Shown: positions 1 to 13,200, counted from the stretch's first letter. The stretch is DNA of 64,000 nt from Closterium sp. Naga37s-1 (GCA_947471745.1 CANJKZ010000080.1:3003001-3067000), one strand, 5' to 3'. The notes: generated by a model from the sequence alone, not told the origin. Numbers and translations are program-made.

Positions 1-3000
1 CCGCCACCTCAGTAGGTTCGGCGTCAGTGGCTAGGAAAATGGTGCTGAGATTGCTGGATTTTGCCATGCGATCGGCGATGCATCTGGCGGTGCGGTTGAT
101 TGTGAGATGAGAGCCTGAGTCCTGAAAGCTGGTAACCAGGTCTTTTCGCCGCCAGTGAATCGCCATGTAGCGAAGCTGACCGGCATTCTTACCACTGCTA
201 CCGCTGGCACTAGTAGTGGTGGTACCCCCACTGGCACCAGCAATGGCTGATGGTAGCGTGTCCTCAGCCGCTGTGTTGTTGCCCTGCTCCTCTCCTTCCC
301 TGCTACTCCCTGCACTGTTATTCATCCCCTTTAGAAGCACATCCGATACAAACCGGCTGGCAGCTTCGAAGATCGCCGGATGGGGCTGAATCGCCAGTTT
401 ATTCGGGCAGCCCGGGCGCCGAAAAAACGGCACGTCAATCTGCCTGTGAAAGGTTTCATCAAACAGCGAAGCTCCCAAATCCCCCATTACAAACACATCA
501 GCGGACGGGAAGATCAAATCCCCGAATCTCTTGATATCTGTGATGTTGATCGAGTGATCCGGAGGCAGGTTGGCATCCGTGAAAGTTAAAGCCTCGTATG
601 AGATGCCTCCGAGTGTGGGGAGGACTGTGGGAAGGCCCCAACCTGGTTGGAAGTAGCAGTTGGTGAATGGGCACACGACCTGGGTTATTATTATATCCGC
701 TGCTGTGCTGCTGCTGCTGTTGTTGTTGCTGCTGTCATTGCCACTACTGCCATTGCCGCTCCTTGCTGCTCTTCTCTCTGCCAGTAAGTCGTCGAGGGTG
801 ATGACGGTGTGCGGCCCGTAGCAGCGGTGCATGTGGGTGAGATGGAAGAACACGCGCCGGTCGTAGCTGCCGTTCACCTCCGCCGGCCGGAACGGTGCGA
901 CCAGCGTGCGGTTGAGAACGCCCGCCACGATTAGATAGTTGCGGATGCAGCGAATGCGGTTGGACACCTGATTAGGGGGCACAGGTGGCGAAGGGGACAA
1001 GGAGGAGGGAGGGGACTGGGTGTGCATGAAGCCAGATCAACGAGCGTGCGGTTGAGCACCCCTGCCACTATGAGGTAGTTGCGGATGCAGCGAATGCGGT
1101 TGGACACCTGAAGAATTTGTGTGGGGAGGGGGCTTTTGGAAAGGGGGGAAGGAGGGGCTCAGGGAACTGGGTGCACATGAAGCCAGATCAACCAGCGTGC
1201 AGTTGAGCACCCCTGACACTACGAGGTAGTTGCGGATGCAGCGAATGCGGTTGGACACCTGATAGGGGGAGTTGGGGGGGAGGAGGGGGGGTAAGGGGAA
1301 TAAGAGGGGAGCAGGGAGGAGGGGCTGGTCGTGGTTGAAGGCAGATCAACGACTGTGCAATTGAGAACCTACGTCACAATTAGGTAATTGCGGATGCAGC
1401 GAATGCGGTTGCACACCTGATAAGGGATGGGTTGGAAGGAGGAAAGAGTGGGGAGAGAGGGCGCAACGGGGCCGGGTGTGCTTGAAGCGAAATTTACGAG
1501 CGTGCGCTCAAGAGCCCCAGCCTTTGTTAGGTGGTTGCGGAAGCAGCGGTTGGAAGCCAACAATCCCTTCGAATGTGGTTGGACACCTTGCTCTCACCCG
1601 CCTCTCGTACTCACCCGATATTCCAAGAACTAAAATCCAGTACGGCTCGTTCTTTGCGGCTGGCTAGCTGGCTTACAATGCAAGTCAACATGCAGAGGTT
1701 GTTGGGACGAATTCAAAAGTTGTGCTTGAAGCCATTTTTGACTTTTGAGGCGCCTCAAAAGTTGTGCTTGAAGCCATTTTTGACTTTTGAGGCGCCTCAA
1801 AAGTTGTGCTTGAAGCCATTTTTGAGGCACCTCAAAAATCATTTTCGCGGCGCCACGAAGGAGGAGGGAGAGGGGAGAGAGGACGCAACGGGGCCGGGTG
1901 TGCTTGAAGCCATTTTTGACTTTTGAGGCGCCTCAAAAGTTGTGCTTGAAGCCATTTTTGACTTTTGAGGCGCCTCAAAAGTTGTGCTTGAAGCCATTTT
2001 TGACTTTTGAGGCGCCTCAATAGTTGTGCTTGAAGCCATTTTTGACTTTTGAGGCGCCTCAAAAGTTGTGCTTGAAGCCATTTTTGAGGCACCTCAAAAA
2101 TCATTTTCGCGGCGCCACGAAGGAGGAGGGAGAGGGGAGAGAGGGCGCAACGGGGCCGGGTGTGCTTGAAGCCATTTTTGACTTTTGAGGCGCCTCAAAA
2201 GTTGTGCTTGAAGCCATTTTTGACTTTTGAGGCGCCTCAAAAGTTGTGCTTGAAGCCAATTTTTACTTTTGAGGCGCCTCAAAAGTTGTGCTTGAAGCCA
2301 TTTTTGAGGCACCTCAAAAATCATTTTCGCGGCGCCACGAAGGAGGAGGGAGAGGGGAGAGAGGGCGCAACGGGGCCGGGTGTGCTTGAAGCCAAATCCA
2401 CGAGCATGCGCTCAAGAGCCCCAGCCTTTGTTAGGTGGTTGCGGAAGCAGCGGTTGGAACCCAACAATCCCTTCGAATGCGGTTGGACAACTTGCTCTCA
2501 CCCGCCTCTCGTACTCACCCGATATTCCAAGAACTAAAATCCAGTACGGCTCGTTCTTTGCGGCTGGCTAGCTGGCTTACAATGCAAGTCAACATGCAGA
2601 GGTTGTTGGGACGAATTCAATCTCATCACTTCACGAGCACTGGTGTATCCCTGACTTTTAACTTTGCTTCTACCAAAAGGTTACATAACATTTTTGGCAA
2701 ACGCCAGCAAACTAAAAATTGAGGGAGGGGGATGTTAAGAGAAATCTGTTTTTTGAGAGTTCTGAAGTGATACACTAGCCCCCATGAAGTGATGGGATTG
2801 AATTCGTCCCAACAACCTCTGCATGTTGCTGGGAGAACCCCCCTTCCAAGACGACAACTTGAACAGCCCCATCTTGGCCCCTCTTCCTTGCTCTCCTGCT
2901 CTTTCAAGCCTCTCACACCCACCTGGTTCCGCTGACAGTCTATGAGAATGTACTTGTCAGGCTGCGGCTCCCACGCGAGAGACTGATAAAAAACACCCCT

Positions 3001-5541
3001 TCCCAGGGCCACGAGTTGAACAGCCCATCCCAGGGCCACGAGATGAACAGCCCATCCCAGGGCCACGAGTTGAACAGCCCATCCCAGGGCCACGAGTTGA
3101 ACAGCCCATCCCAGGGCCACGAGTTGAACAGCCCATCCCAGGGCCACGAGTTGAACAGCCCATCCCAGGGCCACGAGTTGAACAGCCCATCCCAGGGCCA
3201 CGAGTTGAACAGCCCATCCCAGGGCCACGAGTTGAACAGCCCATCCCAGGGCCACGAGTTGAACAGCCCATCCTGGCCAAACACCTCCCCATCCTGCTGC
3301 CTCTCCCTCTCCCCCTTTGCACCATAACCCTAGCCTGTCATTTCCCTCAACTCACACGCACCTGGTTCCGTTGCCAGTCCATGAGAATGTATTTGTCCAG
3401 CTGAGGCGGCCACGCCAGGAACCCATCAGCAAACCCGCCCTCCCAGGACCCGCACTCCCGCCTCTCACACGCACCTGGTTCCGTTGGCAGTCCATGAGAA
3501 TGTATTTGTCAGGCTGCGGCTCCCACGCCAGAAAGCCATGAGGATATATTTGGCACGCCCAACCCCTTCCCCCCTTGCTCCCTCTCCCCCCTCACACATA
3601 CCTGGTTCCGTTGGCAGTCCATGAGAATGTATTTGTCAGGCTGCGGCTCCCACGCTAGAAATCCTTCAGAGAAGCCCCCCTCCCACGGCCACGCGTTGAA
3701 CAGACCGCCCTTGTTCGAGCACCGCCCCTGCTGCCTCGCTCTCTGAATCTCCGACCATCGCTGCTCCTTTGATACCTGGCGACCCCTGGCAGGGAGATGG
3801 GGAATGAATGGGGAGGGGTGTCACGAAATGAGAGGTCAATACTTGGTCAGGGGAATGTACGCGCACCGCCCCTCCTGCCTTGCTCTTGTGAGCTCCAACA
3901 GCCGCTGCTCCTTTGATACCTGGCGACCCCTGGCGACCCCTGGCGACCCCTGGCGACCCCTGGCGACCCCTGGCGACCCCTGGCGACCCCTGGCGACCCC
4001 TGGCGACCCCTGGCGACCCCTGGCGACCCCTGGCGACCCCTGGCGACCCCTGGTGACCCCTGGCGACCCCTGGCAGGGAGATGGGGAATGAATGGGGAGG
4101 GGTGTCACGAAATGAGAGGTCAATACTTGGTCAGGGGAATGTACGCGCACCGCCCCTCCTGCCTTGCTCTTGTGAGCTCCAACAGCCGCTGCTCCTTTGA
4201 TACCTGGCGACCCCTGGCGACCCCTGGCGACCCCTGGCGACCCCTGGCGACCCCTGGCGACCCCTGGCGACCCCTGGCGACCCCTGGCGACCCCTGGTGA
4301 CCCCTAGCGACCCCTGGCAGGTAAATGGGAAGAGAATGGGAATGAGGAGAACAGCTTGGAATGCAGTTGGGATCTCGCTCGTACGAATGGGACGAGGGGA
4401 ATGGACTGGTCAAGGGATTACGAAGATGAACTGAATACTCAGGAAGCTAAGGGGCTGAGGATGCTCAAGGGAGGCAGTGAGGAGGGAAGATAAGGGGGTG
4501 AGGAGGGAAGTGCAAAAGGAAGGTGTTGAGGAGGGAAATGGAGAATGGGGTAGTGGAGGGAAGAGAAGAAAGGGTGGGGTGAGGAGGGAAGAGAAGAAAG
4601 GGTGGAGTGAGGAGGGAAGAGAAGAGAGGGGGTGAGGAGGGAAGTCAGGAATGGGGTAGGTGGGAGAGCAGGAGCACACACCAATCAACTCGTATGCTAA
4701 GATCCGAGCTGGAGCCTGGTGATTGGCTTCTGCTGCTGCTGCTCGTATTGCTACCATCATGTTGCTGTAGAGTCCCATCCTCAGCCGTTCCTGGGCTTGA
4801 CAAACTTGGTTCGGCAGCTGGTTCGGATGAGACTGTCAAGGCTGATGGTGGTTGGGAAGGAGGTTTGGATGATGCTGACGAGGCTAAGGGGGGAGGAGGC
4901 AGGGCAGGAGAAGCAGCAGATGCTGCAGCGAGCTCTCGTTCCAGTTGAATCACTCTCCCTATAGTCACACCCGGGAGTTCTAAGTCGAGTTGAACGAGGG
5001 ACGGATCGGATGGTGGAGCTGAGATGTCTGTGGACGGCTGCAGATGGTTACAGGGTGGTCAGAAGACGAAACAATAATGTTTTATGATTGCAGATGGTTG
5101 GTGCGAAACGGGATTTGCAGAGGCAGAAGATTCTGATAATAAAGCGTTGAACGATTGCAGGGATTTTAGGTGGAGATTGATGTGAATTTGAGGAAGGCGA
5201 GACGCATGCGTACTGTGGTATGGCGGAATGCTCTCTGGATAACAAGACTGTGAATGCGCCGGTGAGGAACTGAGCAATCGAGCTCGCGACGAACACGGAA
5301 CTATGAATATGGGATGCCATTAACGGGAAATTGTTCTGACCTGCTGTGCAAAAACGGCGAGGGAGAGCGTGAGGAGGACGAAAAGAGGCGGAGGGAGCGC
5401 CGGAATAAATATCCATATTAATCTACGTCTCAAAACTAGAGGAGGGGAACTGCTCCTCGGAGAGAGAGATGGGGTGAAAGCAGCAAGTGGCTGAGGGACT
5501 GCCTTCCCTAGTAACGATCTACGGAACAATTTTTGAGACAT
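1..5541 (-). CDS. O-fucosyltransferase-like type II membrane protein (3' end beyond window)
   Basis: Minus-strand exons 5541-5341, 5037-4682, 3785-3602 and 967-<1, all with GT-AG junctions and matching phase. Exon 1 carries a signal anchor (RRRLIWIFIPALPPPLFVLL), as expected for a Golgi type II glycosyltransferase. Exon 2 is a Ser/Pro/Ala-rich stem. Exon 3 holds GGLFNAWPWEGGF and DKYILMDCQRNQ. Exon 4 has NYLIVAGVLNRTLVAPF, YDRRVFFHLTHM, CYGPHTVITL, YMAIHWRRKD and IFLATDAE, matching the N-rich, HxRR and terminal motifs of the plant O-fucosyltransferase family (PF10250). Exon 4 is open to the window edge. The start is the first in-frame ATG before the anchor; the reading frame continues upstream without another ATG that I could place. 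The acceptor substrate cannot be told from sequence; other GT-B fucosyltransferases of the same clan are the alternative. Exons 3 and 4 each have several partial duplicate copies in the flanking introns. Confidence 0.8.
1030..1590 (-). repeat. Echo copies of fucosyltransferase exon 4 5' end
   Basis: Three partial copies of the first ~75 bases of the real exon 4 (967 downward) lie at about 1107-1030, 1259-1190 and 1419-1345, each with its own intron acceptor and reading VSNRIRCIRNYL or a close variant. Each then runs into GT/purine-rich intron instead of the rest of the exon. A more diverged copy lies at 1563-1495 and another at about 2490-2395. Only the copy at 967 continues into the full open exon. 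Confidence 0.75.
1710..2335. repeat. 42-bp tandem repeat carrying a GCGC-core palindrome
   Basis: The 42-bp unit contains TGTGCTTGAAGCCATTTTTG followed by TTTTGAGGCGCCTCAAAA. It occurs in three blocks (about 1715-1845, 1900-2090, 2165-2325). Each block ends with the same segment, AGGCACCTCAAAAATC, then a GGCGCCACGAAGGAGGAGGG spacer, so the array has a higher-order structure of about 250 bp. It lies in intron 3 of the fucosyltransferase gene. The apparent ORFs through it on both strands are repeat translations. Confidence 0.85.
2950..3272 (-). repeat. 27-bp array derived from fucosyltransferase exon 3
   Basis: About ten copies of a 27-bp unit (GGGCCACGAGTTGAACAGCC plus 7 bases). On the minus strand it encodes FNSWPWDGL, a tandem amplification of the exon 3 segment FNAWPWEGG. 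It continues into an exon 3 echo (EPQPDKYILIDCQRNQ) ending near 2935. Two further exon 3 3'-end echoes lie near 3360-3430 and 3478-3535. Because 27 is a multiple of 3 the array is open in all frames; it is not a separate gene. Confidence 0.85.
3838..4330 (-). repeat. Exon 3 acceptor echoes with 10-bp CCAGGGGTCG arrays
   Basis: Two near-identical ~280-bp copies upstream of the real exon 3 start. Each has an exon 3 5'-end echo (VSKEQRLLELTRARQEGRC) joined to a 10-bp array, about 16 units at 3912-4072 and about 11 at 4205-4315. On the minus strand each unit is CCAG/GGGTCG, the 3' splice acceptor used by the real exon 3 at 3785, so the array is a string of acceptor copies. Confidence 0.8.
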
Positions 5542-7218
5542 GAGATCCGTCTTAAAACCACAGGAGAGAGCGCGGAGACAGCTAAAAGCCGCTGGGGGAT
5601 GTCCGTACAACGTCCAAATACGGTTCTTCCTCAGTAATAGTCTACGGGTTAATCCGCGAGTCAGCCAATGTCTCAAACCTTGAGCAGAGCGCGGAAGGAG
5701 CACCTCATCGCTAAACACGTCCTTAGTAACGATAGACTACTAATTTATTGCGCGGGTGATCGCATGAGGAGACAGCAACACACGGCTGAAAGGTGCGGAT
5801 GAACGTGCGAGTCATGACAGAAACGGAGGTGACGCTTCTGTAACGAGGATAATTTCAAAATCCCGTAGTTCCCGAGGAAGGAAATAGGGTTGTGTGAAGA
5901 GGACGAAGCAGCAGTTTCCGTTGCCTGAAATTAGCGCGCTCAGCCGCACCCGAGGGCTACGAAGAACCTATCTTACGAGTGAAATGAGGACCATCGTGGT
6001 TACCAGCCGTTTGCGTATTAATTACGGCTATGAGGAACCTACCTTACGCTTCTAACATGCCTGGATATACTTTATTCCTGGCGAGTGAAACGAGGACCAT
6101 CGTGATCACGGGAGAAAGGCTACCATACCTTGGGTATCCCGCGTCATAAAACCATCTGTGAAGGGGACTAAGGGCGGGTCCAAATGCGGTTGAAAAGGTT
6201 TTAGGCTTAATATAGAGCGGTCTATTTAAAACAACAGATGGTTGGGTAGGGTTTTTTGCGAATACATGCATTGTTGGACCCGCCCTAACGGATTTCCGTC
6301 TGGTATGCTCAAATTGCTGAGGGCGCATTTCTGTCTCGTGTCAAACCTTCTACATATATCAATTTAGCTTTCAAGCCTCGCATTTAGTCATGCTTAGCAT
6401 AACCTTGGGGAATGTCTCAACGAAACGAGGTCGACGGTCGGTCGACGGACTCGCTTGTCCGTTGAGATATCATGAGGATCCGCGAAATAGGTTCTGGTAT
6501 CCAATGAGTTCCATTAAACTATTCGTTAGCCTCCGTGTTCAGTGTTCAAGATCACCTTGAGCACTTAACGTTTATCTAAAACCAGAGCTCAGCACCCTGA
6601 CTGTAGTTTCGCACCCGAACTTTCGGTAAATGGGTGTCGGCACCCCTATCAGCATTTCCCGAGTCATTGGAAAAATACTGACACGGTCACACACATCTGC
6701 TGCAGAACACTCGAGAGTCCAGACCAGATTCGAGAAGCTCGAAGTTCCTCCCTCCTCCCTCGAAGTCCAGAGTCCTCCCTCCATTTCAACTCCAAACGAT
6801 AGCGAGCTGTCATGCTAGCGACTCATCCTGCCGCTCTACTTAGTTCATTAATCTCGTTAGCTGAAGCCGATTGACTTGGATCAGCCGGCTTGTTTGATAT
6901 ACGCCTTTGAACGATTTGCTGTCTGATCGTTTGCCTGTCCCCACTTGTGTAGACCGATCCACCTAGATTTTGCCGTGACGCGATTTGCTGTCACCACACG
7001 CCATTCAGTCGCTTCACTCTGACTCAATTCCCGAGTGACAACCTAAATGTTGCTGAAGATGCCACGTGCAGCCATCGCCGCACATCATTCCCCCCCGTAA
7101 CGCAATAAGACACAGGTGTTCTCGCTAGAATCACATGCTTTAGAACCGCACGTGGACGAGCTCGGGCGAACGCCGATCAGCAAGCTCTCAGCACTCCGAA
7201 TTTTGGGAATTTATCGCC
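5542..7218. other. Divergent intergenic/promoter region, no gene seen
   Basis: Between the fucosyltransferase (minus) and snurportin (plus). I see no convincing coding segment. A partial duplication is visible: a block with GAACCTATCTTACG and GAGGACCATCGTG at about 5965-6000 recurs at about 6030-6105 with about 35 bases inserted. A short GTCGACGG repeat lies near 6430-6450. Promoters of both genes should lie here, but I cannot assign boxes. Confidence 0.5.
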
Positions 7219-10200
7219 ATGGCAGTCAATCCGTCTCCGCCTTCCGCAGCCTTCCCTGCATCGTCCCCTTTTTCCGCCTCCGCACCTTTTTCATCCGCCA
7301 ATCCCCCCATTTTCTCCGCTTCCGCGCCCGCGGATCCCGCCGCGCCGTCCCCCGTCCGCCCGCACAAGCCCACCGGCCGGCACGGCGCGACCGACCAGCA
7401 ACGCCGGCGCGAGCTCGCTCTGGAGCGGCAGCGCGCCGCGCGGCGGGACCTGCAACTGCACGCGCGCCACGTGGCTCTCGCCGCAACTGGCGCCGTGACT
7501 CTCGCTGACGAGGTCGAGGCGCGCGAGTCTGCCGCCGCAGCGCCAGAGTCGAGAGAAGTTTCGCCGCTGCTTCCAGAGATATGCGAGTTCGACGAGGCTT
7601 CGGGCCAATGGACGAGGATCGACCAAGAGGGGTTCAGAATCGACGGCTCAGGGAGACGGATCGAGCCAGTCGACCTAGGATCTGACGCGTCTGGATCTAC
7701 CAGAGAACCCTTTGCTACTGGAGCGAGAATCGATGCTGCCGAAGGGGAAGGCACTGAGGAGGGGGGTGTGTTGGGAGGAGTGGGTAACGGGGAGGGGGTG
7801 TTTGGGATGGTGCGTGAAGCGGGTGGGGAGGGTATGGAGATGGATGGGGATGGGGATGGGGATGGGGAGGGGGAGGGGGAGGAGGATGGTGGGGGCGTTG
7901 TGGGGATTGAACAGGAGATGAGGGGGTTGTTTGTGCCGCGTGGTGAGGCTAGGGGGAGAAGAGGGAAAGGAGGAGCAGGAGGAAGGGGAGGAGGGAGAGG
8001 AGGTCGAGGGGGGAGAGGAGGGGTTGATGATAATGTAGATGGTGCGGATAAAGGGGTGACAGACGGTGCAAGGGAGTGGTATGCGCAGCAGCTTATGCTG
8101 CCCGAGTGGATGGTCGACGTCCCACCTCGACTTGCCTCTGATTGGTCAGTTCTGTTTCCCTCTCTCTCACCACTCTTGGTCACTTGTTTATCCGGCACCC
8201 TTTTACTCAAAAACACGAACCTTCCTGTTTGCGGAAACTAGAATTGTTTGAGGTCTAGCGTCCATTGTCCGTTTCCCTTGTCAGTTCTCACATTCCCTCA
8301 AAAACTTAACTGAATTCTCCCCTCCCAGGTCTAGCATCCATTGTCCGTTTTCCGCGTCAATTCTCACATTCCTTTTGCACCATGCCATATTCCCAGGTTC
8401 GTGATGCCGCGGCCGGACGGGCGGCGTTGTTTGGTGGTATCTGCAAATGGCACCACCGTTAGCCGCCTGCGCAACGATCGAATCCTCCACCGCTTCCCCT
8501 CTCACCTGCCCAACGGTGCCAGGGCGCCTGGTATCGCTGCTGGCGCGCACGTCTACTGCATCCTGGACTGTATTTTTCATGAGGTGAGAGTTCAGGAGAG
8601 TGGGCAGTTCAAGGATTAGAGCTTGGGGTCTAGGGCGCAATCCTCCACCGCTTGCCCTAGCGTCTGCCCAACGGGGCCAGGGCTCCCGGTATCGCAGCGA
8701 GTGGCCATGTGTACTGCATCCTTGAATGTATCTTCCATGAGGTGAGATGAGATCTCAGCGTTTTAGGCAAATTCAAGGCTTAGAGTATCAGGCAGGCAGG
8801 CTGAAGGTTGAATCTTCCACCGCTTCCCCTCTCGTCTGCCCAACGGGGCCAGGGCTCCTGGTATCGCTGCTGGCGCTCACGTGTACTGCATCCTTGACTG
8901 TATCTTCCATGAGGTGAGTCTAGGGTTTCAGGGTTTCGGGTTTGAAGGGTCAAATCCTTCACCGACCACTTCCCCTTGTGCACGCCCAATAAGGCCAACA
9001 TGCAGTCCAATGAGGTCTCATCCAATTTCCCGGTTCCCCCCCCCCCTCTTCCCCGCCCCGCACTCCTCCATGCTTGCCGGCCCAGCAGCACATACTGCGT
9101 GTTAGACGTCACGTGAAGGCATGGCGCGGTTATTCTTGATATGACTGCACTGCTGGGTTCTGTCTCTTGTGCCTGCACACACACCTGCCGCAGTGCGGCG
9201 CCAAATGAAGCCAAACAAACTCCCTGTTCCCCCTCCCTATCTCCCCCTGCTCCTCTATGCCTGGCAGCCCAATAACACTTACTATGCCTGACGTGATGGC
9301 ATGGCTTGGCTATTCTCTCTACGACTGCACGGCAGAGTTTCGTCTCTTCTGGCTGCACACACACCTGTTGCAGTGCGGCGCCAGCTGAATTCGTGCTTCC
9401 CCTCCCCCCCCTCTCCCATGCAGCCCAATAACACATACTACGTGCTGGACGTGATGGCATGGCGCGGCTATTCTTTATACGACTGCACGGCTGAGTTTCG
9501 CCTCTTCTGGCTGCACACGCACCTGCCGCAGTGCGGCGCCTAACTCACCCCCTGCATCTCTTCCCCTGTCCTTGTCCCAACCCAACCACACGGCAGCCCA
9601 ATAACACATACTACGTGCTGGACGTGATGGCATGGCGCGGCTATTCTCTCTACGACTGCACGGCCGAGTTTCGTCTCTTCTGGCTGCAAACGCACCTGCC
9701 GCAGTGCGGTGCCTGCGACCCGCCCTCCCACTTCCACCGTTTCCGCTTCGCTCCCGTGCCGTTTTTTGAGTGCCACTGCCAAGGGCTCGAGGCTGCTTAC
9801 TGTGGGTGGAGAGAGGTTGGGGGAGGGGCAGTGGGGGCAGGAGGGACAGCAGGGGCAGGGGAGGCAGGGGAGGCAGGGGGAGCAGGGGGAGCAAGGGGGG
9901 AGATGGGGGGAGTTGAGGGAGCAGGGGTAGGGGGAGCAGCAGCAGGAGGGGGGTTAGCAGCGACAGTGGCTGGTGGCAGTGCCAATGGTGGTGCCTCGGT
10001 GCCAACGACTGCACTAGTGGAGTTCACTCGCGATGGGCTGCTCTTCTACAACCGGTGAGGAATTTCTGTTACTAGGCTAGCTGCTGTTCTGAAAGTGATT
10101 ACACCGATGGAATGGTGAACGGCGCCCCAGTGCCAACGACTGCACGAGTGGAGTTCACTCGCGATGGGCTGCTCTTCCACAACGGGTGAGGAACGTTGGT

Positions 10201-13200
10201 GAAATGGACCAACTGTCTGTTTTTTTTTCTTTTTCTTTTTTTTTTTGCCCTCCTCTTGCTCCTTTTGCCGATCCACATGTTTCCCCTCGCTGTTGTGCTC
10301 TAAGACTTGAATGAGATGGGCCGCTGTTCCATCCCCAACTCCCCTCTCTCTCCCACCTCCCAGCCACTCGCACTACACGTCGGCCTCTCCTTCCTGGTGC
10401 TGCAGTGGCTATATTGAAATCACTTTTGAGAATTCTCAAAAGTGATTTCAGTATCGTCAGCCTCTCCTCCCTGGTGCTGCAGTGGAAGGATGCAGCGTGA
10501 ATTCTGTTCGTTCCCCTCTTCGCCCCACCACTCATCCCTCCCCCGCTCCACAACTCCCCAACTCCCCCATTTCCCCAACCCTCCCAGCCACTCCCACTAC
10601 ACGTTGGGCCTCCCGCCTTTGGTGTTGCAGTGGAAGGACGTGGCGTGCAGTCGGTTCGCTCCCCTCTTCGCCCCTCCATTCACATTTCCCTCCCTCCTTA
10701 CACAAAACCCTCCTTTCTATCTCCCTCTCAGGCATTCGCACTACACGTTGGGCCTCTCACCCCTGGTGCTGCAGTGGAAGGATGCAGCGTGCAGTCGGTT
10801 TGTCATAGACACTGATGGGGCGGGGAAGATTCCGGAGCAGCAGCAGGTGAGGCGATGCAAGGCAGGTCATGTGGTAACAGCTTCAATATTGCAAGACTCA
10901 AAAGTCGTTTCAGGTTGCGCGACGTCTCAGAAACCGCATCTCGGCAGGAAAGGCTAAGTGAGAGAGGTGGCAACAGCTTTTCACGTTGTCATGCTTTCCG
11001 TGCGCCGCCTTGCTGCTTCCCTTACCATTCCTCTGTTTCTCCCTTGCGTATGCAAAACAGGGGCACCCCCTCACAAGCCTCGTTCCGTGTTTTATATTCT
11101 CTTTTGAGGCGCCGCAAAACAATTTTTGAGGCGCCTCTTTTTGAGGCGCCGCAAAACAGGGGCACCCCCTCACAAGCCTCGTTCCGTGTTTTATATTCTC
11201 CTCCGCCATCTCTCCCTGCACCCCTCTGCATCCGTCTGCACTCCGCTTCACTCCTCTACCTCTGCACTCCTCTGCACCCCTCTGCATCCATATCAGGTGG
11301 TTCTCCTGCTCGCAGCAGACGGCTCTCTGGTGACAAGCGACGACCCTCCAGTGGTATTTGGCTCCCTGCCCCCGCACACTCTCAATGATGTACGTGCCTT
11401 AGAGTAGTAGTAGACCTAGCTCTTTGGCTAAGTCCTATCAGTCAAGTCTGTACTAGTATTTGGCTCCCTGCGCCCTTAATCTTCCAATGAAGTACGTCCC
11501 GCCGCGCCGCACACACTCACGCAGATTGTCGAATAGAAACAGCGAGCCAATGACATGTGACGTGCGTATTGCTGTGATGCCCATGACTTTTGTGTTCACT
11601 AGTGTCCCCACATGCTCATATGCTCAACCCCACGGTATTAAGCTCACCCCCATGTAACGTGACGTACGTAGCACTCCCCATGCACCTACCTACCTCCCAA
11701 CTACACTCACTCCCCCCCCCATGTCCGTGCGTGCTCCTTTGTGTTCCTCCCTGTTCCCTCATCTCTCCCCATCCCAGCCGATTTTTGAGGCGCCTCAAAA
11801 ATCATCTCTCCCCATGCCAGCCCTCCGTTCACTTGCGCCCCAACAAGCTGCTGCCTTGTGGGCCCAAGCGGGTAGCATGTGGAGCAGGGCCGAGTGGTAG
11901 GGGGCGGACCTACTGCCAGACGTGTGCTGTGCTCTCATTAATGCCTCTTTCCCCTCCTTGCTCCTCTCCTTCCCCTTCCCCGTCCCCAGCCCTCCCTGCA
12001 CCTGCGCCCCAACAAGCTGCTACGCTTCGCCATAGACCCGGGTGGGTTGTACCTGGGGCAGGGCCGAGTGGTGGGGGCAGACCTGCTATTTGCTTACCCT
12101 CCGTGCTCCTCTCTGTTTTTGTCCTTCCCCATCCCAGCCCTCCCTGCACCTGCGTCCCAGCAAGCTTCTGCGATTTGCCGTAGGTCCGGGCGGGTTGCAC
12201 CTGGAGCAGGGCCGAGTGGTGGGGGCAGACCTGCTGTTTCAGGGCGCAGCGAATCAGAGGAGAGGTGGCGCTGACAGTTGCTCCAAGGTGGGTGTAGGTT
12301 CAGGACATGTGGAATGGGTGTTAGGTGGTGGGTGGTGGGGGCGGACCTGCTGTTTCAGGGCGCAGCCAACCAGAGGCGAGGTGGCGCTGATAGCTGCTCC
12401 AAGGTGGGCTTGGGGTTTAGGGTGTAGGCTTTCGGGGTGTGGGTTGACGAGTTGTGGGCTATGGGACATGGGAGGTGGGTTAGGATCACAAGATGTGGGA
12501 TGCGTGCTTGGTGCGGGTGGTGGGGGCGGACGGGCTATGGGACATGGGAGGTGGGTTAGGATCACAAGATGTGGGATGCGTGCTTGGTGCGGGTGGTGGG
12601 GGCGGACGGGCTATGGGACATGGGAGGTGGGTTAGGATCACAAGATGTGGGATGCGTGCTTGGTGCGGGTGGTGGGGGCGGACGGGCTATGGGACATGGG
12701 AGGTGGGTTAGGATCACAAGATGTGGGATGCGTGCTTGGTGCGGGTGGTGGGGGCGGACGGGCTATGGGACATGGGAGGTGGGTTAGGATCACAAGATGT
12801 GGGATGCGTGCTTGGTGCGGGTGGTGGGGGCAGACGGGCTATGGGACATGGGAGGTGGGTTAGGATCACAAGATGTGGGATGCGTGCTTGGTGCGGGTGG
12901 TGGGGGCAGACGTGCTGCTGCAGGGCGCAGCCAATCAGAGGCGAGGCGGCGCCGATAGCTGCTCCAAGGTGGGAATGAGGGTGCTGGCCGTGCCATGTGT
13001 AATGGGGTAGGAGTAAGGGATATGGGATGGGAGGTGGGATTGTGCTTGTTGGTAGGACCGTGGGGTGATGATCGTCATGTGATGGTGTCTCTCTTTCTTC
13101 TGCTGCAGGCTTGTTTTATTGGGGGCTGTGTCTGACTGCTTCCCCCTTCTCCTTCTCCTCACTACCATTCTCTTCCTCGTCCTCCTCCCACTCTCCTCCC

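Noticed and set aside
2626..3327. ORFs with MGCSTRGPG, LVALGWAVQ or NSPSQGHEL repeats
   Set aside because: 27-bp amplification of a fucosyltransferase exon 3 fragment inside an intron; the real exon is at 3785-3602.
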